A DNA stretch of 64,000 bases. It comes from Williamsia faeni (lineage in GTDB: Bacteria; Actinomycetota; Actinomycetes; Mycobacteriales; Mycobacteriaceae). The DNA lies in assembly GCA_003202005.1 (NCBI GenBank), contig QJJF01000004.1, positions 215,661 to 279,660 on the forward strand. The letters are read 5' to 3'. The notes under the pieces were generated by a model, which was given only the letters and a program-made list of their open reading frames with translations, was not told the origin of the DNA and did no database searches. Shown here piece by piece: positions 41,254-50,014 of the stretch. How positions within the stretch are numbered: the first letter of the stretch is position 1; each line of letters starts with the position of its first letter. Made by a program: the position numbers and the translations under genes.

Positions 41254-41652
41254 GTGGCCGGTAACTGGTATCGCAGTGTGCTGTTTCGGTTCTACCTCGT
41301 CGGTGGGGCCAGCGCAGTCGCGTACGTCGTGTTGTTTGTCCTGTTCCGCAGCTCCATGCCGGCGCAGATCGCGAATGTGTTGGCGCTCCTGATCTCTGCG
41401 ATCGCAAACACAGCGGTCAATCGGCGTTTCACATTCGGGATCCGGGGAACCGATGCAATCGTGCGGCACTACGTGCAAGGCCTCGCCGTGTTCACCCTTG
41501 GACTCGCGATAACGAGTGGGTCTTTGTGGCTGTTACACATCTGGATACCGGATCCGTCACGAGTAACGGAAGTCTCCGCACTGGTGGCCGCCAACCTGGT
41601 GGCCACCGTCGTTCGGTTTCTGGGTCTACGGAGGGTGTTCACTCTGGAGTGA
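41254..41652 (+). CDS. GtrA-like membrane protein
   Basis: A 132-residue four-helix membrane protein with the GtrA signature FYLVGGASAVAYVVLFVLF and NTAVNRRFTF. GtrA proteins are thought to flip or present polyprenyl-phosphate-linked sugars. GTG at 41254 gives the normal family length; earlier in-frame starts add a basic, non-membrane tail. It converges with the following minus-strand gene with a 14-nt overlap. Its function may link to the GT2 glycosyltransferase encoded 3 kb away. Confidence 0.85.
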   Translation: MAGNWYRSVLFRFYLVGGASAVAYVVLFVLFRSSMPAQIANVLALLISAIANTAVNRRFTFGIRGTDAIVRHYVQGLAVFTLGLAITSGSLWLLHIWIPDPSRVTEVSALVAANLVATVVRFLGLRRVFTLE

Positions 41653-42082
41653 CCGAAGGTGCTGGCGCTGCCCGGTTGTGTCGTTGGACCAACACGAGTC
41701 CGACTGCCAGGAACCAGATGATTGCAAGCGCGATGAGAACACCGAGACCGTAGGGCCGGTCGAGGATGGTGGCGTTGTCGGGGTATTTGTCTTCCGAACG
41801 CGGGAGGAGTACTGGTAGGGACAGGATCAGCACGATCAGACTTGCTGATGTGGCGATCAATACCGGTGGCCACCACTGTTGGGGGAGTAGCTTTTTCGCG
41901 GCGAAACCGAGTGCGATGCACGCGGGTGCGAAGAGCGCGTCGTGCGCGATGAGTCCGCCGGCGAGCCAGAATATGATGGAGAGCTGGTCTGGACGCGGCA
42001 TGTCCCAGATCAGCCACAGCGCGTAGCAGCCCAACGCCAGAGCCGGCAGGATCAAGCACAGTCGAACTATTCGTAGTGTCAT
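41639..42082 (-). CDS. Four-helix integral membrane protein of unknown function
   Basis: A 147-residue protein with four predicted membrane spans (about residues 4-24, 36-60, 68-88 and 110-130) and an acidic extracytoplasmic loop. No family motif is recognised. The ATG at 42082 overlaps the stop of the molybdopterin oxidoreductase gene (ATGA), so it is translationally coupled to it and may be its membrane partner. Confidence 0.8.
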   Translation of the reverse strand: MTLRIVRLCLILPALALGCYALWLIWDMPRPDQLSIIFWLAGGLIAHDALFAPACIALGFAAKKLLPQQWWPPVLIATSASLIVLILSLPVLLPRSEDKYPDNATILDRPYGLGVLIALAIIWFLAVGLVLVQRHNRAAPAPSVTPE

Positions 42083-43254
42083 AGGATCTCGATCCGGGTC
42101 ACCCATTTTGTCTGCAGGACCCCGGGCCGGTTGGGGGCGATGAGCCGGCAGGGGTAGCCGTGGTCGATCGACAAGGGTTCGCCGTGCAGTCGGAGGGCGA
42201 TCAGCGAGAGTGGGTCGTCGGAGATGTTCGGGGGCAGCGTGCTGACGCTGTAGAGGCCGGCCTCGAGGGAGATGAAGCGGACGTCATGATCACGGTTGCC
42301 GTCGACGAGCGCAACCAGGTCGCGTACCCGCACTCCGTCCCATTTCCCCTGGGCGCTCCAGCCCTCCACACAGGCGATCGGGAGTTCACTGCCATGTTGC
42401 GGCATTGCCTGCAACTGATCTATCGCCAGCTCCTTGGTGACGGTTCCGGAGCTGATGGTCAACCGGTAGTCGGGATCGTTGGCTGTCTCGAGGACACCCG
42501 CCGCCGCGGCTGTGCGGTTGATCGGAACACCTTGCGGCCCTTCACCTGATCGCGGAGCGAGGAATGCCATCCAGCGTAGAAATGGCACGGTTTGCCCGGC
42601 GAAGGCCAGTGCCGCGAGAGCGCCGACGGCGATGGTGCCCCGAAAGACGGTGCGCCGAGAGACGCCATCTTGTGCGCGCAGGGGGCTTGCGGGATTGTCC
42701 GTGGCCGCAGGTTCGGACCTGTTGTCGATCGCGTCGGTGGCCTCGAGGGGGCTGCGCAGGGCGCGTTGGATGATGGGCAATTTCACCGCGATGTGGACGA
42801 GCACGGATGCCACGACGACGAAAGACATCGCGTAGTGGGTAGTGGTGAAGAAGAACTTCCACGGGTACCACTGCGCTGTGTTGAGCAGGCCGGTCAGGAG
42901 TTGAAAGATGGTCGAACTCACCAGCACGGCGATCGAGCCCCGTTCCACAGCACGTGCGGGCGAACCGACCAATGGTCGGACGAAGAGCCTGGGATAGACC
43001 AGCTGCAGTTTGATGAGCAACAGCGGGATCGCCGTCACACCGGTGATCACGTGCAGGCCCTGGGTGACCTGGTACAGCCACGCCGGACGCGATGGCCAGT
43101 AGAACCACCCGGGTGGGTGCTGGATCCAGTGACTGAGCAAACCGGTGGCGAAACACACCGTGATACAGAGCCCGAGCAGCATCCCCACCCGGGCGATCAA
43201 CCGGGGGCTGCGTAAACCGGTATCGCCGTCCGTGTTCGGCACGACGTCGGTCAT
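42079..43254 (-). CDS. Cytochrome b-like/sulfite-oxidase-like molybdopterin oxidoreductase fusion
   Basis: A 391-residue protein. The N-terminal half has four to five membrane helices with paired His (LSHWIQHPP, QGLHVITG, TTHYAMSF, VLVHIAVK), as in b-type heme membrane anchors. A basic twin-Arg segment (SRRTVF) and a fifth helix lead to a C-terminal sulfite-oxidase-type molybdopterin domain with ACVEGWSAQGKWDGV, whose Cys should bind Mo. The domain arrangement implies electron exchange between an extracytoplasmic Mo site and a membrane heme. Substrate unknown. Confidence 0.9.
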   Translation of the reverse strand: MTDVVPNTDGDTGLRSPRLIARVGMLLGLCITVCFATGLLSHWIQHPPGWFYWPSRPAWLYQVTQGLHVITGVTAIPLLLIKLQLVYPRLFVRPLVGSPARAVERGSIAVLVSSTIFQLLTGLLNTAQWYPWKFFFTTTHYAMSFVVVASVLVHIAVKLPIIQRALRSPLEATDAIDNRSEPAATDNPASPLRAQDGVSRRTVFRGTIAVGALAALAFAGQTVPFLRWMAFLAPRSGEGPQGVPINRTAAAAGVLETANDPDYRLTISSGTVTKELAIDQLQAMPQHGSELPIACVEGWSAQGKWDGVRVRDLVALVDGNRDHDVRFISLEAGLYSVSTLPPNISDDPLSLIALRLHGEPLSIDHGYPCRLIAPNRPGVLQTKWVTRIEIL

Positions 43255-43282
43255 GTGCTCGCCTGCCGAAGTTCGGTGATCA

Positions 43283-43945
43283 TCACCGGGTGATCTCCAT
43301 CAACTCACGCCCGCAAATCTTCTCGTGGTGATGCTTCAGGCCGATCTTGTCGGCGAGCTCGGTTGCGTAGTCGATCCCGACACGGGCCCACGGGAACCAT
43401 TCGCCGTGGGTGGTGCTGGTTTCGACGCGGGCGGCACCCCGCCAGAGTCCGGTAAGCCCGGAGTCGATTTCGACGATGATGGAGCCACCGGCCGCGACCA
43501 GTTCGCACGCACGTCTCGCGACGCGGTCGGGGTCACCGCCGATACCAATGTTTCCGTCGAGCAACAGGACGTGTCGCCATCGGCCTTCGCCGGGTAGGCG
43601 GTCGAAGAGGCAACGCCGGATGGCAACTCCTCCCTGTGCGCGCGTCATGGCCACAGCCTGGTCGCTGTGATCGACACCCAAGGCCGCGATCCCGTTGGCG
43701 ATCAACCGGTGCACGAGGCGGCCCGGTCCGCATCCGAGATCCACTGTGGGCCCACGGCACTTGTCGGCAACCTGCCGGTCGAACTCGGAGTCTGCTCCGG
43801 CGAGGCTGGTGCCGAGCCAACGGTCGACTCGCAGGTGGTCCCGGGTTCCGTTCGCTTGACGAAGCCACGTCCGTTCGCCTGCAATGCCTTCGGAGAAGGC
43901 ACGGTCGAAGTATCGAGTACCCGAGGATTCGTCGGCGACGGTCAT
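43283..43945 (-). CDS. Class I SAM-dependent methyltransferase
   Basis: A 220-residue methyltransferase. The SAM-binding glycine loop reads VDLGCGPGRLVHRL, followed by the acidic motif GVDHSDQA and a later LLLDGNIG. The ATG at 43945 overlaps the DUF2064 stop by ATGA. Its place between DUF2064 and the molybdopterin fusion is conserved in several actinobacteria as far as I recall. The methyl acceptor is unknown and may be a lipid-linked sugar or an acid. Confidence 0.88.
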   Translation of the reverse strand: MTVADESSGTRYFDRAFSEGIAGERTWLRQANGTRDHLRVDRWLGTSLAGADSEFDRQVADKCRGPTVDLGCGPGRLVHRLIANGIAALGVDHSDQAVAMTRAQGGVAIRRCLFDRLPGEGRWRHVLLLDGNIGIGGDPDRVARRACELVAAGGSIIVEIDSGLTGLWRGAARVETSTTHGEWFPWARVGIDYATELADKIGLKHHHEKICGRELMEITR

Positions 43946-44622
43946 ACCGAATGCTCCGTCAACATCGCTGCCTTGGCTGCGAACCGACTGCCGGGCGCGC
44001 ACTGGCGGGCGACACCGCCGATATCCTCGGGATGATCGACGTCGGTCAGCTGTGGTAGCTCGGCGACCAGAAGCCCGCTGTCCTCCAGTGCCGCGCGCGT
44101 TGCTGCTCCGGTGTTCGCCGACGACATCGGGATGTCGCGCAGCGTGTGGGCGCCGCGAGCATCATGAAGACCCAGCCCCCACCAGCCACCGTCGGTGGCC
44201 GGGCCGAGAGCCGAGTCCGTTTCGGACAATGTTTCGAGCGCCGCCCGAAATTGCCCGGCGGTGACTTGCGGGGTATCCATCCCTACCTGAAACACGGCTC
44301 CGTGGACAACTCGGTCGGTGTCACGATGTGCGTTCTGCAGTCGCTCGCCAAAGGTGTTGCCGTGCTGCGTGATCACTGTGGCGTGACGCAGTCGCCGACG
44401 GATCTCCTCGCTGCGGACGGCCTCATCGAGCCGGCCCGTCAATGCCACGACGACCGGAGCCGACCTCACCGACAACGCGGTGTCGAGGGTGTCGAGAAGT
44501 GCAGCCGCTGCGAGGTCGGCCGCATCGATCGCCGAGAACTTCTCTGTGAGGCGGGTTTTCACCTGTCCGGGAACTGGTGCCTTGGCGACGATCAGAATTG
44601 CTTGGGGCGTGTCGAAGCGCAA
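43942..44622 (-). CDS. DUF2064/TIGR04282 family glycosyltransferase-like protein
   Basis: A 226-residue GT-A-fold protein. The nucleotide-binding opening AILIVAKAPVPGQVKTRL and the mid-motif GMDTPQV (where others have DSP) place it in DUF2064, related to CofC and sugar nucleotidyltransferases. Start: a TTG at 44622, preceded by GGAGGAG; longer in-frame starts reach back into the GT2 gene and lack this site. It overlaps that gene by 31 nt. Enzymatic role not established. Confidence 0.85.
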   Translation of the reverse strand: MRFDTPQAILIVAKAPVPGQVKTRLTEKFSAIDAADLAAAALLDTLDTALSVRSAPVVVALTGRLDEAVRSEEIRRRLRHATVITQHGNTFGERLQNAHRDTDRVVHGAVFQVGMDTPQVTAGQFRAALETLSETDSALGPATDGGWWGLGLHDARGAHTLRDIPMSSANTGAATRAALEDSGLLVAELPQLTDVDHPEDIGGVARQCAPGSRFAAKAAMLTEHSV

Positions 44623-45305
44623 CTCTCCTCCATCTGTTGAAGAACGGACACGAAGTCGCGAGTGGCCCGCAACGTTCCTTTCAGCGACCCCGACACTTTC
44701 GATCTGCCACCCGACCTCGGCCGGTAGGTGATGTCCAATTCTGTTATCTGCCAACCCGCACCACCCGCCCGAGCCAGCAGTTCCACCGGATACCCGAAGC
44801 GGCGGTCGGTGATCGCGAGCGCCAGCAGGTCATCGCGTCGGACTGCTCGCATCGGGCCGATGTCATGAATCGGTATGCGATATCGATTTCGGAGTCGACG
44901 CGCAATCCACTGCGTCCCGAGACGAGAATGAAGCGGCCAGGCTCGGTGGGTCACGGGCCGCCGTCTGCCGACGGCGAGGTCGGCGCCCGCGGCCACTGCA
45001 GCAACCAGACGCGGGAGATCAGCCGGATCCATCGAACCGTCGCCGTCGATGGTGCAGACGATCTCCGTGGCACACGCTTCGACTCCGGAGTTCACAGCTG
45101 ATCCGTAGCCGGGAATCGGTTGGTACACAACGGTGCAACCCAACCTTTTCGCCACATCGGCGGTACCGTCGGTGCTGCCGTTGTCGACAACCAGGGGGTG
45201 GAGATCGGGCGGCAGTGCGCGAACGAGCGCCGGCAACGACTCGGCTTCGTCGCGGCACGGGATCACTACGGTGGCACTTATCGGTGACTCGCGGTGATTC
45301 CCCAT
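44592..45305 (-). CDS. GT2 family glycosyltransferase, DPM-synthase-like
   Basis: A 237-residue inverting glycosyltransferase. It has the nucleotide-sugar strand VVIPCRDEAESLP, the metal-binding DGDGSMD and a C-terminal RRSGGRSK-like RPRSGGRSKVSGSLKGT segment as in polyprenyl-phosphate sugar synthases. No membrane helices are present. It probably transfers a sugar from a nucleotide donor to polyprenyl phosphate at the inner membrane face. It heads the minus-strand operon through DUF2064, the methyltransferase, the Mo fusion and the membrane protein. Confidence 0.92.
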   Translation of the reverse strand: MGNHRESPISATVVIPCRDEAESLPALVRALPPDLHPLVVDNGSTDGTADVAKRLGCTVVYQPIPGYGSAVNSGVEACATEIVCTIDGDGSMDPADLPRLVAAVAAGADLAVGRRRPVTHRAWPLHSRLGTQWIARRLRNRYRIPIHDIGPMRAVRRDDLLALAITDRRFGYPVELLARAGGAGWQITELDITYRPRSGGRSKVSGSLKGTLRATRDFVSVLQQMEESCASTRPKQF

Positions 45306-45383
45306 GTATTCGACGCTATGGGGGACCGCCTGACATGGCCAGCAGAATCCGGTGACGGAAGAATGACGTCTGCGGCGAAGTCC

Positions 45384-45412
45384 ACATTGCGATCCGGGCG
45401 TGCGCCTAAATT
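45384..45412 (+). promoter_or_regulatory. Candidate promoter for a leaderless membrane-protein mRNA
   Basis: TAAATT at 45407-45412 ends 6 nt before the GTG at 45419. That spacing would place the transcription start on the start codon. A weak -35 (ACATTG, 45384-45389) lies 17 nt upstream. No Shine-Dalgarno precedes the GTG, which fits leaderless translation. Confidence 0.4.
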
Positions 45413-45418
45413 GGATCT

Positions 45419-46786
45419 GTGACCGAAACCCTGGACACCGCTACCGAAACAGACTCTTCGGAACACCGGCTCTGGATCAGCCGGGGAGATCTGGTATCTC
45501 TTCTGGCGGCAACGGCTTTGCTGGTCGCCGCGGTTGTCGCGCCGTTAGTGGGTGAAGTCGAGTGGCGTATCAACATCTTTGCGCTCGCACCACCACTGTT
45601 CGGCGAGTACGGCCCGCATGCCGGATTCGGCACCGTGGCCGCCGTTCTGGTCGCCCTTGCCGTCATTGCCTACGGTCCACCGTTGGCGACTCGATTGTCT
45701 TGGCGGCTCACCATATTCACCACCATGGCGACCGCTCTGGCCTGGACATTCTCGTTGGCCATGATCGACGGCTGGGATCGAGGCTTTGCGGGCCGGTTGA
45801 TCAGGCCGGACGAGTACCTCGCCGAGGTGCCCGGTGTTTCGAGCATCACCGGGATGCTCGACGAGTTCTCCAGCCGGATTCTGGACTTCCAGCCCAATTC
45901 GTGGACCACGCACGTCTCCGGACATCCGCCGGGATCGTTGTTGACGTTTGTCCTGCTCGATCGCATCGGTCTCGGTGGTGGCGCCTGGGCAGCGGTCTGG
46001 GTAGTGCTCGTAGGTTGCAGTGCTGCCGGGGCCCTGTTGATCACCACAGCACGTCTGAGTGATGAGACGACGGCCAGGCGGATCGCACCGTTCCTCGCGC
46101 TCACCCCCGGTGCGGTCTGGATGGGTGTATCCGCCGACGGTTACTACATGGGTGTCGCCGCCTGGGGGATCGCGCTGTTGGCCATCGCCGCGACGACCAC
46201 CGGCAAACGTGCTGTCATCGCAGGCGTCGGGAGTGGACTTGTATTGGGATTCGCGATCTTCCTCAACTACGGCCTCGTGTTGATCGGCGTCATCGCCATC
46301 GCGGTCCTGGTCATCGCCCGGAGGTATCGCGCGATTCTCTACGCCGTCCCGGCCGCGTTGGCTGTGGTCGGGATTTTTGCTGCCTTCGGATTCTGGTGGC
46401 TCGACGGCTATCACCTGGTGGTCGAGCGGTACTACCAGGGCGTTGCGACGCTGCGGCCGTTCTCGTACTGGGGCTGGGCCAATTTCGCCTCAGCGCTGTG
46501 TGCGGTCGGGCCGGCGGCCGCGGTAGGTGTCGGCCGGGCTCTGAGACCTCGCCGGATTCGCGGGCGCGAAGCTGTTGTGTTGCTGGCGCTGGCCGGTCTC
46601 CTGGCGATGGTCATCGCCGACCTCAGCGCGCTCAGCAAAGCCGAGGTCGAGCGGATCTGGTTGCCGTTCAGCGTGTGGCTTCTCGTCGCGACCGCGTTGC
46701 TGCCGCGCCCGTCGCAGCGGTTCTGGCTGGCCGGTCAGGCAATGACGGCGCTGCTTGTCAACCACCTCGTCTGGACCTATTGGTAG
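45419..46786 (+). CDS. Polytopic membrane protein, GT-C-like
   Basis: A 455-residue protein with about 12 hydrophobic segments and a large first extracytoplasmic region with conserved VSGHPPGSLLTFVLLDR. This is the pattern of actinobacterial membrane proteins (Rv0541c-like, recalled) next to GT2 and DUF2064 genes. It may be a GT-C-type transferase using polyprenyl-linked sugars, but the acidic catalytic motif is not definite. It is transcribed with the following two-component genes (5-nt gap). Confidence 0.8.
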   Translation: MTETLDTATETDSSEHRLWISRGDLVSLLAATALLVAAVVAPLVGEVEWRINIFALAPPLFGEYGPHAGFGTVAAVLVALAVIAYGPPLATRLSWRLTIFTTMATALAWTFSLAMIDGWDRGFAGRLIRPDEYLAEVPGVSSITGMLDEFSSRILDFQPNSWTTHVSGHPPGSLLTFVLLDRIGLGGGAWAAVWVVLVGCSAAGALLITTARLSDETTARRIAPFLALTPGAVWMGVSADGYYMGVAAWGIALLAIAATTTGKRAVIAGVGSGLVLGFAIFLNYGLVLIGVIAIAVLVIARRYRAILYAVPAALAVVGIFAAFGFWWLDGYHLVVERYYQGVATLRPFSYWGWANFASALCAVGPAAAVGVGRALRPRRIRGREAVVLLALAGLLAMVIADLSALSKAEVERIWLPFSVWLLVATALLPRPSQRFWLAGQAMTALLVNHLVWTYW

Positions 46787-46791
46787 AAGCC

Positions 46792-47499
46792 ATGTTTGCT
46801 GATGGGGTGCGAGTTCTGATGGCCGATGACGATCCGATTGTCAGCGACGTGGTGCGTCGCTACCTGGAACGCGACGGATTGCAGGTGACTCTGGTGGGCG
46901 CCGGTGACGCCGCGCTCGAATACCTCGAGAACCATCACGTGGATCTCGCGATCCTCGACGTGATGATGCCTGGTCGCAGCGGAATCGAGGTGCTGACCGA
47001 AATTCGGTGTGGGCCTTTCGCCGGGATGCCTGTGATCGTCCTGACCGCGTTCGGAGAAGAAGAGGACCGGCTCGTCGGGTTGGCGGCCGGAGCCGATGAT
47101 TACGTCACCAAACCGTTCAGCCCCCGCGAACTGGCACTGCGAGTGCAGTCGGTGCTGCGCCGCAGCGCCGCGACCTGGTCGGGGGTCGCTGCAGCAGTGG
47201 ACCTCAGTGACGGCATCGTGGTGATGGACACCGAGTCGCGCGGTGTCACGGTCGCCGGGGAGACGGTCAACACCACAAAACGTGAATTCGACCTTCTGCG
47301 ATTCTTCCTGTGCCACCGAGATACGGTGTTCAGCCGCGAACAGTTGCTCGCCCAGGTCTGGGGGTGGTCGTTCGGCGACCTGTCGACGGTGACAGTGCAC
47401 GTCAAACGGTTGCGGGCCAAGTTGGGTGACTGCCACTCCCTGGAAACCGTGTGGGGGCATGGTTACCGGTGGGTCTCCGAATCGGCCGGCGAGAGGTGA
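46792..47499 (+). CDS. OmpR/PhoB-type response regulator
   Basis: A 235-residue regulator. The receiver domain has acidic residues Asp12-Asp14 and phosphoacceptor Asp56 (AILDVMMPG), Thr in VLTAFGE and Lys in VTKPFSP. The C-terminal winged helix has [11 protein letters not shown] and a [12 protein letters not shown] recognition helix. The ATG at 46792 directly follows the membrane protein gene. It pairs with the histidine kinase encoded 4 nt downstream. Confidence 0.96.
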   Translation: MFADGVRVLMADDDPIVSDVVRRYLERDGLQVTLVGAGDAALEYLENHHVDLAILDVMMPGRSGIEVLTEIRCGPFAGMPVIVLTAFGEEEDRLVGLAAGADDYVTKPFSPRELALRVQSVLRRSAATWSGVAAAVDLSDGIVVMDTESRGVTVAGETVNTTKREFDLLRFFLCHRDTVFSREQLLAQVWGWSFGDLSTVTVHVKRLRAKLGDCHSLETVWGHGYRWVSESAGER

Positions 47500-47503
47500 T
47501 CTG

Positions 47504-48601
47504 ATGCCCACAGACATCCCGCAGATTGTCGGCCTCTCACTGCTCTGGTCTGCGCCGGTGGTGCTGCTCGGGACCTGCCTGCTACTGGGGCTCGGGCGGC
47601 TGTCACTGGTGATGAGCACCGTCATCCTGGTCCTGATCCCACCTGTCGCAATCCTGATGGGAGTGATCGGGGTCAGTGGCTACATGTTCACCGATGACCT
47701 CAAACGGACGGCCACGGTACTCGCGTCGGTCGCGATCATCGCCATCCCCGCCGCGGTGCTGCTAGGCCGATTCCAGGCCCGGCGGACGGTGTGGGAGCGT
47801 CAGGCACGTGAGCAGGAACGGGCGGCCGAACAGTCGCGGCGGGAGCTGATCGCATGGGTCAGCCACGACCTACGCACTCCGCTTGCCGACATCCGCGCCA
47901 TGGCGGAGGCCCTCGCAGATGGGGTCGTTACCGACACTGTCGATGTGTCGGCGTTCGCACGGCAGATCGATCGGGACGCGGTCCGATTGTCGGGCATGGT
48001 CGATGACCTGTTCGAGATGTCCAAGATCAACGCCGGCGCGGTACGTCTTGAGCGCGAGAACCTGGACCTGCGGGAGGTCGTCGACGAAGTGATCGCGGGC
48101 TGCGCAGCAGCGGCCGAACGCGCCGATGTTCACCTCCGTCCCGTCCTACCGAACTCGCCGGTGATGGTTGATGCCGACAGCAGAGCTGTGTCACGGGTGT
48201 TGACCAACCTCGTTATCAATGCGATCGCGCACACTCCCGATGGCTGCCCGGTGAACGTTGAAGTGGGACGAGCGGGTTCGTACGCTTTCCTGCGGGTCGA
48301 CGATGCGGGTCCCGGCATCGCCGAGCACGAACTCGCCCGAATCTTCGAAATCGCCTACCGCGGCACGTCATCGCGGACACCGCGAGACGACAACGGACTT
48401 CCCGCCGGTTCGGGGATGGGCCTTGCCATCGCCGAAGGACTCGCCACCGCCCACGGGGGCCGGATCACGGTGTCCAACAGGGAACCCGGGAGCCGTTTCG
48501 AGGTGCATCTTCCCGTTCCCGGCGGACCATCCGTTACGAAGGACATCGATGCTAACGCAGCGGCGCGGTCGCGAACTCGCGGAGACCACGCTCCGGCATG
48601 A
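47504..48601 (+). CDS. Membrane sensor histidine kinase
   Basis: A 365-residue kinase. Three N-terminal helices (about 10-30, 36-58 and 68-88) with hardly any extracytoplasmic loop suggest sensing within the membrane. A HAMP-less linker leads to HisKA with His121 ([12 protein letters not shown]) and to an HATPase domain with NAIAHT, DAGPGI and [12 protein letters not shown]. The ATG has a GAGAGGTGATCTG site. The 3' end overlaps the convergent epimerase gene by 50 nt. The signal is not known; envelope stress is a reasonable guess from the neighbours. Confidence 0.95.
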   Translation: MPTDIPQIVGLSLLWSAPVVLLGTCLLLGLGRLSLVMSTVILVLIPPVAILMGVIGVSGYMFTDDLKRTATVLASVAIIAIPAAVLLGRFQARRTVWERQAREQERAAEQSRRELIAWVSHDLRTPLADIRAMAEALADGVVTDTVDVSAFARQIDRDAVRLSGMVDDLFEMSKINAGAVRLERENLDLREVVDEVIAGCAAAAERADVHLRPVLPNSPVMVDADSRAVSRVLTNLVINAIAHTPDGCPVNVEVGRAGSYAFLRVDDAGPGIAEHELARIFEIAYRGTSSRTPRDDNGLPAGSGMGLAIAEGLATAHGGRITVSNREPGSRFEVHLPVPGGPSVTKDIDANAAARSRTRGDHAPA

Positions 48602-49595
48602 TCGTGGCCCGGAAGCCGAGCGTGGTCGCGGCTCGTGCGGGGTCGGCGACGATGTGCCGGACATCTCCGGGTCGGTAGCGTCCGGTGGTCAGTGGCGCCG
48701 GTCCGGCGATGCCGGTCGTGAGTGTCTCAGCGACCTGCTTGATCGAAATAGGTTGCCCAGAACAAATATTGAAAGCCTCGAAGCCGACCGCGCCATCGAC
48801 GCCGCTCGTCAACCGCTCGATGGCGGCGACGTTGGCGGCCGCGATGTCTGTCACATGGACGAAGTCCCGCATCTGACCACCGTCCTCGAATACCGTTGGA
48901 GCGTTCCGGGCTTCGAGTTGTGAACGGAAGATTGCCGCGACCCCGGCATAGGGGGTATCTCGGGGCATGTGCGGGCCATACACGTTGTGGTAGCGCAGTG
49001 CCGTCACGGCACCACCGGTCTCGAGAGACCAAGCTCGGCAATAGGATTCCTGCGCGGCCTTACTCGCGGCGTAGTAGCTGCGAGGCGCCAGAGGAGCATT
49101 CTCGGGCGTCAGCGCCCATTGCGCGGGCTCCCCGTTCGGCAGATACCGTTCGAATCTGCGGGCCTCGAGATCGACGACACGACGGGGCGGCAGGTCCACG
49201 ATCTGCCCGGACCGATCGCGATAAGTACCGTCGCCGTAGACCACCATCGACGACGCTAGTACTATTCGCTGGCAACGGTTTTCGAACATCGCAGCCAGCA
49301 AGCGAGCGGTGACGAGGTCATTGTCGGCCGCATAGTCGGGGGCATCTCGAGCATCGATCCCGGCACCGACCCGGGCGGCCTGATGGCAGACGACGTCGAC
49401 GCCGTCCAGCATCTCCGTGAGCGATGAGACCCGCAGATCGGCCAATTGCACCCCGTCGGGTGCGATGGCGCCCGGTCCGTGAGCGGCCGGCACCATGCCG
49501 TCAACCGCGACCACCTCATGGCCGCCCGCGGTCAGCGCAGACATGATGTGAGACCCGATGAATCCGGCAGCACCGGTGAGCAGCACCCGGGTCAT
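48552..49595 (-). CDS. NAD-dependent epimerase/dehydratase (extended SDR)
   Basis: A 347-residue sugar-nucleotide-type SDR. The NAD site is [10 protein letters not shown], the active site SSMVVYGDG with Tyr-x3-Lys in [10 protein letters not shown], and the C-terminal region includes [17 protein letters not shown], as in GalE/RmlB-like enzymes. An insertion near residues 120-165 is rich in Arg and Pro. It probably supplies an activated sugar. Convergent with the kinase gene, with a 50-nt overlap. Confidence 0.9.
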   Translation of the reverse strand: MTRVLLTGAAGFIGSHIMSALTAGGHEVVAVDGMVPAAHGPGAIAPDGVQLADLRVSSLTEMLDGVDVVCHQAARVGAGIDARDAPDYAADNDLVTARLLAAMFENRCQRIVLASSMVVYGDGTYRDRSGQIVDLPPRRVVDLEARRFERYLPNGEPAQWALTPENAPLAPRSYYAASKAAQESYCRAWSLETGGAVTALRYHNVYGPHMPRDTPYAGVAAIFRSQLEARNAPTVFEDGGQMRDFVHVTDIAAANVAAIERLTSGVDGAVGFEAFNICSGQPISIKQVAETLTTGIAGPAPLTTGRYRPGDVRHIVADPARAATTLGFRATIMPERGLREFATAPLR

Positions 49596-49784
49596 GGACC
49601 GACCGCCAAGTCGGTATCCGAATAGAACGAATACGAGCCGGATTCGCCGATGATTCCGATGCGGGGCCTCGTGTCTGCGGTCATGAAACCAGCCTGCCTC
49701 ACCGCGCTGGTCGATGGACGGCGCACAGCATCGACGTCACAGATTTGTCATGCCGTACCAGCGGTTGTCGTAACCGTCGGGCTA

Positions 49785-49920
49785 CTAGGGCAGGTCCGTG
49801 GCACCGGTGAGTTCATAGTGCACTGTCGGGGTGCACATCAACCGGTGCGCGCACCCACGTGCCTTCACGCTTGCGTGACTGCAGTTGCACAACCTTCTCG
49901 GCGGTGAATCGCGCAACGCC
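49785..49920 (-). pseudogene. Internally deleted remnant of a PPOX-class gene
   Basis: The part at about 49840-49920 reads VARFTAEKVVQLQSRKREGTWV, matching the N-terminus of the intact PPOX protein encoded at 53688-54101. The part at 49785-49834 matches that protein's last 15 codons (Thr-Pro-Thr-x-His-Tyr-Glu-Leu-Thr-Gly) including the stop. About 100 codons between are missing, the two parts are out of frame, and no start codon remains. The rest of the gap between 49596 and 50014 shows only the upstream region of the HNH gene. Confidence 0.85.
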
Positions 49921-50014
49921 GTCGATCCAGAGCCCCGTCGATCGTCGGAGAGGTTTGTCGGTGGGCCGCGTTATCCTGGGAACATACTTTCGAAGAGTTG
50001 ATCCGGGGGGGTCG

